Positions 1-4,381 of a stretch of DNA of 9,015 nt are shown piece by piece; position 1 is the first letter of the stretch; the number at the start of each line of letters is the position of its first letter. The stretch covers positions 1 through 9,015 of the forward strand of contig CALLXO010000023.1 in the NCBI GenBank assembly GCA_937875645.1, written 5' to 3'. The DNA is from an uncultured Clostridia bacterium (GTDB taxonomy: Bacteria; Bacillota; Clostridia; Christensenellales; CAG-314). The notes under the pieces are model-generated. The model was given only the letters and a program-made list of their open reading frames with translations. It had not been told where the DNA came from and made no database searches. The position numbers and the translations under genes are program-made.

Positions 1-387
1 TATCTTCACAGCAGTGTTGCAAAGGTAAAGGCGGAGGGGTTTGTAACCACTATCCTAGGGCGTCGCCGCTATATACCCGAAATAAAAAGTAACAATTATG
101 CTCTGCGCTCTTTTGGCGAACGTGCGGCGATGAATATGCCTCTGCAAGGCAGCGCCGCCGACCTTATGAAAATAGCAATGATAAACGTATATGATCGTTT
201 TAAAGCAAATAAACTAAAAAGCAAAATTATTTTGCAAATACATGACGAATTGATAGTGGATGCATATAAAGAGGAGGAAGAAGAGGTAAAACTTATCCTT
301 AAAGAGGAGATGGAATCGGCTTTTAAAACAAATGTACCTTTTGATGTGGATATTTCCACCGGAGGGAATTTATATGAAACAAAATGA
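1..387 (+). CDS. polA: DNA polymerase I, C-terminal fragment (5' end outside window)
   Basis: The frame is open from the first base and encodes the last 128 residues of a family A DNA polymerase, which fills gaps and removes Okazaki primers in replication and repair. The visible part is the end of the palm/fingers region. A GRRRYIPEI segment (residues 20-28 of the fragment) is followed by a stretch ending NMPLQGSAADLMK, both hallmarks of bacterial Pol I. The IHDEL motif (motif C), holding a catalytic metal-binding Asp, lies at about residues 80-84. The C-terminus has the usual short tail after the last helix. The exonuclease domains would lie upstream, so their presence cannot be judged. The stop TGA overlaps the start of coaE by 14 bp, which indicates translational coupling in a shared operon. 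Identification is secure from the motifs. Confidence 0.96.
   Translation, partial: YLHSSVAKVKAEGFVTTILGRRRYIPEIKSNNYALRSFGERAAMNMPLQGSAADLMKIAMINVYDRFKANKLKSKIILQIHDELIVDAYKEEEEEVKLILKEEMESAFKTNVPFDVDISTGGNLYETK
361..366 (+). promoter_or_regulatory. Ribosome binding site that sets the coaE start
   Basis: GGAGGG lies inside the end of polA, 7 nt before the ATG at 374. It supports that start over the upstream in-frame ATG at 332 and over the ATG at 428, neither of which has a comparable Shine-Dalgarno sequence. Confidence 0.75.
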
Positions 388-1003
388 CCTTACTGCAAAA
401 AACAATGATTATTCTATTTTTGCTAAAATGGGCAAAAAAATCATAGCGTTATGCGGTACAATTGGCAGCGGAAAAACGACGGCGGGGGAATATCTTAAAC
501 AAAAAGGCTTTTCTGTAATTGATTGCGATGACTTATCGCGTAAAGCAGCACAGGACAGCGTTATTCTGGAACAAATAATATTAAATTTTGGCGAGGAGTA
601 TGTTAACAAAGGTGAAATTTTACGTCGTAAATTAGCTGAAAAGGTTTTTGGCAATAAAAAAGAAACGGAAAAATTAAATTCTATCTTTCATCAAAAGATA
701 TTAAAGCTTTTGGTTGAGGAAATTTTGCGTATAAAAGACGAAGTTATTTTTGTAGAATTGCAGGTGCTTAACAAGCCCTTTGTCCATTTAATTGAGGAAA
801 TTTGGCTAATTAAGACCTCTGTTAATAATGCGGTCAAAAGGGTGAGGGATAGAGATGGGCGTACTGAAAAAGAGGTAATGGACATAATTAATACGCAAAA
901 TATGCAAAACGAGCAATTTAAATGCAAGTCACGCATAATTAACAACGACAGCACAGTAAAGGAACTTTATCTGCAAATAGAACGGCTGCTAAACTTAATA
1001 TAA
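374..1003 (+). CDS. coaE: Dephospho-CoA kinase
   Basis: This 209-residue protein fits CoaE, the cytoplasmic P-loop kinase that phosphorylates the 3'-hydroxyl of dephospho-CoA in the last step of coenzyme A synthesis. The P-loop GTIGSGKT is at residues 28-35, followed by the family's IDCDDLSRKA segment (usually a D-A-D type motif for substrate binding). A lid-like RDRDGRTEKEV region follows, and then the IINN(D)ST tail that corresponds to the usual V-I-x-N-x-G/S end of the family. The middle is divergent: the common PLLFE motif reads VELQVLNK here. The start at 374 was chosen for its GGAGGG; it gives an 18-residue extension before the second Met at 428, which would place the P-loop at the more usual distance from the N-terminus. 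The gene overlaps polA by 14 bp, a known neighbour in Bacillota. Family assignment is good; full activity is inferred. Confidence 0.88.
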   Translation: MKQNDLTAKNNDYSIFAKMGKKIIALCGTIGSGKTTAGEYLKQKGFSVIDCDDLSRKAAQDSVILEQIILNFGEEYVNKGEILRRKLAEKVFGNKKETEKLNSIFHQKILKLLVEEILRIKDEVIFVELQVLNKPFVHLIEEIWLIKTSVNNAVKRVRDRDGRTEKEVMDIINTQNMQNEQFKCKSRIINNDSTVKELYLQIERLLNLI

Positions 1004-1028
1004 AGTAAAATATATAGAAAGGTTAAAA

Positions 1029-1289
1029 ATGGACAAAGGTTTTAAGCGGTTTATGAAAAACCCATATTGGAAAAAAGAATATGATAATGCACCTTCAGAT
1101 GCGCTAAAAGAACATTATCGACTTGAAATGAATAACAACAAATTTATATGTGAAGAGTTTGAAGAGGGTTATCGCGAAAAACGAGATGCAATTGAAAGCA
1201 GATTTCTGAAGATGATTGGCAGTATATACTTGACAATACGCAAAATGTACAAGCAAAAATTAAATATTCTGAAAAAATTAAAAAATTAA
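1029..1289 (+). CDS. Small charged protein of unknown function
   Basis: I do not recognise a named family for this 86-residue protein. It begins 25 bp after coaE, with an AGAAAGG Shine-Dalgarno-like stretch just upstream, and probably belongs to the polA-coaE transcript. The N-terminal part (residues 7-31) has the pattern F-x-K-N-P-x-W-K-K-x-Y-x-x-A-P-S-D, which recalls short uncharacterised clostridial proteins with a WxxxYDxAPS-like motif; that is an impression, not a search result. The protein is rich in Lys and Glu, has no signal peptide or clear membrane segment, contains a single cysteine, and looks mostly helical with a strongly basic C-terminus. Real coding status is supported by the ribosome binding site, the spacing and the ordered composition, but no function can be assigned. 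Confidence 0.65.
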   Translation: MDKGFKRFMKNPYWKKEYDNAPSDALKEHYRLEMNNNKFICEEFEEGYREKRDAIESRFLKMIGSIYLTIRKMYKQKLNILKKLKN

Positions 1290-1398
1290 TATAAAATAAT
1301 ATACAAAGCCATATTTTATTGTTGCGGGATACTGCATTTTACATTAAAAAACTATGATGTGCTAATAAAAAACAATTTGTAATATTTAATATTTACTA

Positions 1399-1426
1399 TT
1401 GACAAGAATACAAATTCTGATATAAT
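1399..1426 (+). promoter_or_regulatory. Strong sigma-A-type promoter of the zinc-ribbon gene
   Basis: A perfect TTGACA at 1399-1404 and a perfect TATAAT at 1421-1426 are separated by 16 bp. The -10 is preceded by TGA (1418-1420), giving an extended -10 (TGnTATAAT). The start codon lies 26 bp past the -10, so the 5' leader is very short and filled mostly by the ribosome binding site AGGAGG (1439-1444). Confidence 0.8.
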
Positions 1427-1451
1427 AATTATAAATATAGGAGGATTTGTA

Positions 1452-1715
1452 ATGTATTGCAAAAAGTGCGGCATATTAGTCGATGAAAATTCAACTTTTT
1501 GTCCTGAATGTGGCTGTATCACACGCCCAAACTCAACAAGTTATAAGCAAAGCAACGGTATGGCGATAGCGGGTTTTGTTTGTTCTTTCTTTTCCCCTCT
1601 TCTTGGATGGATATTTGGCGGGATAGGATTATCAAGATCAAAATCTCGTAATGGAGCAGGTAAGGGATTTAGCATTGCTGCAATCGTTATTAGACAATTA
1701 CATTACAGCGATTAA
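1452..1715 (+). CDS. Zinc-ribbon / DUF4190-like membrane protein, truncated by insertion
   Basis: The 87-residue product starts with a zinc ribbon, Cys3-x2-Cys6 and Cys17-x2-Cys20, of the type often found at the N-terminus of small bacterial membrane proteins. After a short linker comes a hydrophobic segment (about residues 37-60), a basic turn (SRSKSRNGAGK) and the start of a second hydrophobic segment at residue 72. This architecture matches the zinc-ribbon plus DUF4190 family, whose molecular function is not established. The reading frame leaves the family pattern after residue 80 and ends with RQLHYSD, because a 68-bp insertion shifts the frame. The missing C-terminal part lies in another frame at 1728-1816. 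AGGAGG with 7-nt spacing and a consensus promoter show the gene was, and may still be, well expressed. As it stands the second membrane helix is cut short, so the product may be non-functional. Confidence 0.75.
   Translation: MYCKKCGILVDENSTFCPECGCITRPNSTSYKQSNGMAIAGFVCSFFSPLLGWIFGGIGLSRSKSRNGAGKGFSIAAIVIRQLHYSD
1660..1690 (+). repeat. 31-bp direct repeat, copy 1
   Basis: This copy is identical over 31 bp to 1728-1758 and lies in the coding sequence for the start of the second membrane helix (KGFSIAAIVI). Identity stops on both sides (G versus A before, T versus A after). The two copies are offset by 68 bp, which is not a multiple of three. Confidence 0.95.
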
Positions 1716-1727
1716 AATTCGATACAA

Positions 1728-1758
1728 GTAAGGGATTTAGCATTGCTGCAATCGTTAT
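1728..1758 (+). repeat. 31-bp direct repeat, copy 2
   Basis: This second perfect copy of 1660-1690 is separated from the first by 37 bp of unrelated AT-rich sequence. It leads into the lost C-terminal codons of the zinc-ribbon gene. Confidence 0.95.
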
Positions 1759-1816
1759 AGCATCGGCAATGTTTGTTATTAACATTATAGTTATGCGCAG
1801 ACTTGGTTACATATAA
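1728..1816 (+). pseudogene. Detached C-terminal piece of the zinc-ribbon protein gene
   Basis: Read in the frame of codon 1730-1732, this piece encodes KGFSIAAIVIASAMFVINII and then VMRRLGYI before TAA at 1814-1816. It repeats the last ten residues of the truncated upstream frame and then completes a full hydrophobic helix with a positively charged end. Deleting exactly 68 bp between the two 31-bp repeats would join it to the upstream frame as a 98-residue protein of ordinary length for this type. It has no ribosome binding site or start codon of its own, so it is unlikely to be translated separately. Confidence 0.75.
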
Positions 1817-1852
1817 AATATTTTAGCTTATTTGATTTGTTTAGTAAAAAAT

Positions 1853-1882
1853 ATTACGGCAAGGCGTGTGCCTTGCCGTAAT
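1853..1882 (-). terminator. Strong hairpin terminator, best oriented for the minus strand
   Basis: A perfect 13-bp stem (1853-1865 with 1870-1882) closes a 4-nt GTGT loop, with a GC-rich core GGCAAGGC. On the minus strand it is followed at once by a run of T (complement of 1846-1852), the classic intrinsic terminator form. On the plus strand the downstream T run is poor, though the hairpin may also help end the zinc-ribbon transcript. It would end transcription coming from the osmC-like gene 180 bp away. Confidence 0.8.
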
Positions 1883-1932
1883 TAAAGTTTGCTTGTAACA
1901 TCTTCTTTAATAACACGGTTTGCATATTCTTT
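1882..1932 (-). pseudogene. Possible remnant of a gene 3' end
   Basis: On the minus strand a 16-codon stop-bounded stretch reads KEYANRVIKEDVTSKL and then TAA, placed immediately before the terminator hairpin, just where the end of a real gene would sit. Its composition is protein-like rather than AT noise, but it has no start codon or ribosome binding site and is preceded by an in-frame stop. I cannot name the parent gene. It may be chance. Confidence 0.3.
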
Positions 1933-1990
1933 TTAGACTATTTTTTTTACCACATTATGTTTAGTTATAATTTAAAGAAAAGTCCGCTAT

Positions 1991-2060
1991 AATTGCCAAA
2001 TTTGTTTTCTATACCTAAAGAAATCGCCAAATTGCCTCTTACTGCTTAAAGATAATCGCC
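1991..2060. repeat. Degenerate tandem repeat, about 2.3 units of 31-32 bp
   Basis: Related units begin at 1991 (AATTGCCAAATT), 2022 (AATCGCCAAATTGCC) and 2054 (AATCGCCAATTT), with periods of 31 and 32 bp. The inter-core parts also share a CTAAAG/CTTAAAG element at 2014-2020 and 2045-2051. The third unit runs into the stop codon of the osmC-like gene at 2064-2066. In the minus-strand transcript this lies in the 3' untranslated region. Confidence 0.55.
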
Positions 2061-2063
2061 AAT

Positions 2064-2507
2064 TTAGTCTCTTATTACGCCCGACCGTACCAGCTTAACG
2101 CCGTTAGTTAAACAATCGCCCACAGGACATACTCTTTCTATAAAGTTTGCATATTCCTCACATTTTTCCTGCGATTCGTTTGTTTTAAAATGCATTTTAA
2201 ATCGGATTTCGCTAAAGCCTTTCCGAACATCATTTCGTTTACCCAAAAATCCGTCAGGGTCTAAGTCGCCTTCCAACTCAACATAAAACTCCTCAAAGGT
2301 AAATTTTTTTGCCCGTGCAAAGGCTGCCACAATAATAGACTGGCATGCACCTAAAGCGCACAAAACGCCTTCTACAGGATTCATCGCAATGTCTGTGCCG
2401 CCCAATTCCTCAGGCTCGTCCATCATAATCTTAAAACCTCTGGCACTAGTTTCCACCTGCATACCTTCTTTAAGTTTTTTTGCTGTTGCTTTAAATGTAG
2501 TTAGCAT
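2064..2507 (-). CDS. OsmC family protein (thiol peroxidase-like)
   Basis: The 147-residue protein has the length and pattern of the OsmC/Ohr superfamily, cytoplasmic dimers of which many reduce organic hydroperoxides with paired cysteines. Cys55 in ALGACQSI sits where the family's peroxidatic Cys lies, at the start of the central helix, with Glu46 nearby and Arg23 a candidate activating arginine. Cys127 in the VCPVGDCLTNG segment is the likely resolving Cys, and Cys132 follows it. Subfamily (Ohr, OsmC or YhfA-like) cannot be fixed by eye; the CPVGDCL ending points away from classical Ohr. The ribosome binding site is a perfect AGGAGG (complement of 2514-2519), 6 nt before the ATG. The gene diverges from the SDR gene across 158 bp. 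Its 3' end abuts a degenerate repeat, and a strong terminator follows about 180 bp further on. Confidence 0.88.
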   Translation of the reverse strand: MLTTFKATAKKLKEGMQVETSARGFKIMMDEPEELGGTDIAMNPVEGVLCALGACQSIIVAAFARAKKFTFEEFYVELEGDLDPDGFLGKRNDVRKGFSEIRFKMHFKTNESQEKCEEYANFIERVCPVGDCLTNGVKLVRSGVIRD

Positions 2508-2527
2508 AGTATTCCTCCTTTTCTTTT

Positions 2528-2533
2528 ATTATA
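2528..2533 (-). promoter_or_regulatory. Candidate -10 element for the osmC-like gene
   Basis: The complement of 2528-2533 reads TATAAT, lying 20 bp upstream of the start codon. No good -35 is seen at 16-18 bp (AATTTT there), so this is a weak call in AT-rich DNA. It would give a very short leader. Confidence 0.3.
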
Positions 2534-2597
2534 TCTTTCTACAGCTTTTAAAAATTTTTTACAAATATACTACTGTTTTACTAAAGATAAACAATTA

Positions 2598-2626
2598 TTG
2601 ACATTTTTAGCTTATAAGATTATAAT
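2598..2626 (+). promoter_or_regulatory. Consensus sigma-A-type promoter of the SDR gene
   Basis: A perfect TTGACA at 2598-2603 and a perfect TATAAT at 2621-2626 are separated by the optimal 17 bp. The SDR start codon lies 39 bp past the -10, with GGAG at 2656-2659 as its Shine-Dalgarno sequence. Confidence 0.82.
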
Positions 2627-2665
2627 TAGCATAATTAAAAAACACAAAATAATACGGAGCAGATA

Positions 2666-3469
2666 ATGCAATTTATTTTAATTACCGGAGCCTTTGGCGG
2701 ATTAGGTCATGCTGCTACAAAATTATTAGCACAAAATAATTACACAGTTTTTGCCGGCGACAAAATTATAAATGAGACCACTTTTAAGGGACTATCCGTT
2801 ATACCCATTCAGCTTGACGTCACTGATGACAATTCTGTAAATAATGCCGCACAAAAAATTCATGAATATACTGATACCCTTGCAGCGATAATAAACGGAG
2901 CAGGTATAATTAGTATGCAGGATATGATAGAGGGAGAGGAAAACACCTTCAGAAATGTTTTAGAAATCAATTTTTGGGGCGCATATAAAATTAACCGTGC
3001 TTTTTTTAGTTTTTTAAAACCGAAGTACAGTAAAATAATAAACATAACCAGCGAAGTAGCCCGATACAGCCCCCATCCTTTTAACGGTTATTATGCCATA
3101 TCAAAAACTGCGTTAGACAGCTACAACGATTGCTTACGTCGTGAATTACAGTTGCTGTCGTTATCTGTAGTTAAGGTTCAGTCAGGCAGTTTTAAGACGA
3201 ATATTCTAAAGGACACAAACAAAAGCTTCGACAGGCTGCTAAATGAGAGTGCCTTGTACGGCAAAAAGCTATCAAAAATGGCGAAACTTTTGTATGACGA
3301 GACAAATAAAGCAAACAATCCTGTTAAGTTTGCCCGTCTTATCTTAAAAATTGTTTCAAAAAAACACCCAAAAATTTGCTATAAAATCGCCAACAGCTTT
3401 AAACTTAGGCTATTAAATATATTGCCACAGAGTATTCAAGACAAGATATATAAATTTTTTATAAAATAG
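2666..3469 (+). CDS. Short-chain dehydrogenase/reductase (SDR), classical type
   Basis: The 267-residue protein is a complete classical SDR, a Rossmann-fold NAD(P)-dependent oxidoreductase. The coenzyme motif TGAFGGLG is at residues 7-14, Asp51 of the LDV motif follows, and NGAG at 77-80 stands for the usual NNAG. The catalytic set is complete: Asn102, Ser129, and Tyr143-x3-Lys147. Asp32 at the end of the second strand suggests a preference for NAD over NADP (inference). The usual P-G motif after the sixth strand reads SGSFKT. The C-terminal 80 residues are basic and helical, as in retinol/17-beta-hydroxysteroid-type SDRs, where they form the substrate lid. The substrate cannot be deduced. 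The gene stands alone with its own consensus promoter, divergent from the osmC-like gene, and no clear terminator follows. Confidence 0.88.
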   Translation: MQFILITGAFGGLGHAATKLLAQNNYTVFAGDKIINETTFKGLSVIPIQLDVTDDNSVNNAAQKIHEYTDTLAAIINGAGIISMQDMIEGEENTFRNVLEINFWGAYKINRAFFSFLKPKYSKIINITSEVARYSPHPFNGYYAISKTALDSYNDCLRRELQLLSLSVVKVQSGSFKTNILKDTNKSFDRLLNESALYGKKLSKMAKLLYDETNKANNPVKFARLILKIVSKKHPKICYKIANSFKLRLLNILPQSIQDKIYKFFIK

Positions 3470-3645
3470 TTTTTTGTTTTCGTCTTATTTTTAATAATCT
3501 GTTTTTGCGATATAAATTGATAACATTATTCCGATGTCAACATAATATTTTTATCTTTTCAATGTATGATAATTATGTTTTTGCTTAAACTTACAATAAA
3601 ATAGTAATAAATAAAATAATTTGCACTTAAAATTATATAATTAGC
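3470..3645. other. AT-rich intergenic region with a small palindrome
   Basis: No gene is seen here. The only regular structure I find is a 12-bp perfect palindrome AATTATATAATT at 3631-3642, ending 3 bp before the -35 of the next promoter. It could be an operator for the RHH protein encoded downstream, but such palindromes also arise by chance in DNA this AT-rich. Confidence 0.3.
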
Positions 3646-3673
3646 TTGACAAAATTTATAATTGATATATAAT
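3646..3673 (+). promoter_or_regulatory. Promoter of the RHH gene-clpB operon
   Basis: TTGACA at 3646-3651 and TATAAT at 3668-3673, both perfect, are separated by 16 bp. The start codon of the RHH gene is 20 bp past the -10, with GAGG at 3685-3688 between them. I see no CIRCE inverted repeat (TTAGCACTC/GAGTGCTAA) and no CtsR tandem heptads (GGTCAAA-type) around it. Confidence 0.78.
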
Positions 3674-3693
3674 AATATTAACATGAGGTAAAA

Positions 3694-4335
3694 ATGTCAA
3701 AAAGTGTTTACAGTCTTATTTTAAGTGATGAGATTATCCTATTACTGGATAAAATCGCTTACAAAAAAGGTTTAAGTCGCAGCAATATGGTAAACTTTGT
3801 CATTGCCGAGTCTCTTTCCTTTGAAACTCCCGAGATGCGTACCGCTGATATAGTTAGTAATATGCAGGCTATTGTGGACAAATCACAATCGCTCAAATTT
3901 TTGGCGCAACAGTCCAATAACTTTGCGTCTATTTGTTCTGCAATAAATTATAAATACAATCCTACTGTTAAATATACTGTAGAGCTGTTCAAAAATGACA
4001 AGAATTGTTTGGGAGAGTTAAAAGTAACGCTCCGAAGCACTTCAGAGCAGTTGTTAAACGCTATCAATAAATTTTATTGGCTTTTTGTTAGTTTAGAAAA
4101 AAAGCACTTAGGACAAGTTGACTGCACTGTAGATAAGGAAAAATTTTTTCGCAAACTGAATATTTGCAAGGCAAATGAGCTCAACGCTAAAACGGTGAGT
4201 GAGCTAATAACATGCTATGTAAAAAACTTTAATACCCTTTTAAACATGTATTTTACAAATCTCGACAACATAGAGGAAACTTATCCTAAAATAGAGGAAG
4301 TCTATTTAAAAAATCTAAAAGTCAGTCCTATATAG
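3694..4335 (+). CDS. Ribbon-helix-helix (CopG-like) N-terminal domain protein of unknown role
   Basis: The first 42 of 213 residues fit a ribbon-helix-helix DNA-binding fold: a short strand (KSVYSLIL), helix A (about 11-25) and helix B after the turn GLSRSNMVNFVIAESL, where S-R-S-N-M resembles the conserved helix-B start of CopG/Arc-type proteins. The remaining 170 residues match no domain I know. A predicted strand pair (VKYTVELFK, LGELKVTLR) leads into a helix (residues about 116-138), and a long helical C-terminus follows. Four cysteines are scattered with no metal-binding spacing. There is no signal peptide or membrane helix. The gene has a consensus promoter and ends 46 bp before clpB with no terminator between them, so the two are probably co-transcribed. 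A regulatory or autoregulatory role is inferred from fold and position. Large RHH proteins of this kind may also have a non-transcriptional role. Confidence 0.72.
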   Translation: MSKSVYSLILSDEIILLLDKIAYKKGLSRSNMVNFVIAESLSFETPEMRTADIVSNMQAIVDKSQSLKFLAQQSNNFASICSAINYKYNPTVKYTVELFKNDKNCLGELKVTLRSTSEQLLNAINKFYWLFVSLEKKHLGQVDCTVDKEKFFRKLNICKANELNAKTVSELITCYVKNFNTLLNMYFTNLDNIEETYPKIEEVYLKNLKVSPI

Positions 4336-4381
4336 TTTGTTAAAAAACAAAACAGGTAAATAAAAATAAGGCAGGTGAAAT

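Noticed and set aside
332..373. Longer coaE start at ATG 332
   Set aside because: It would overlap polA by 56 bp, has no Shine-Dalgarno sequence, and adds residues that are just the shifted reading of the polA end; GGAGGG at 361-366 points to 374.
1291..1319. Hairpin ATAAAATA/TATTTTAT after the small hypothetical gene as terminator
   Set aside because: The stem is entirely A-T with a 13-nt loop and no T run worth the name; such pairs are common by chance here.
1660..1758. Two 31-bp repeats with a 37-bp spacer, sizes like a minimal CRISPR
   Set aside because: There are only two copies, the repeat is coding sequence for a membrane helix in frame with the gene, there are no cas genes, and the insertion explanation restores an intact protein.
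2389..2601. Plus-strand 70-codon frame over the osmC start and the divergent promoter region
   Set aside because: Half is antisense to osmC and the rest is AT-rich promoter DNA read as Phe/Leu/Tyr; it lacks a ribosome binding site.
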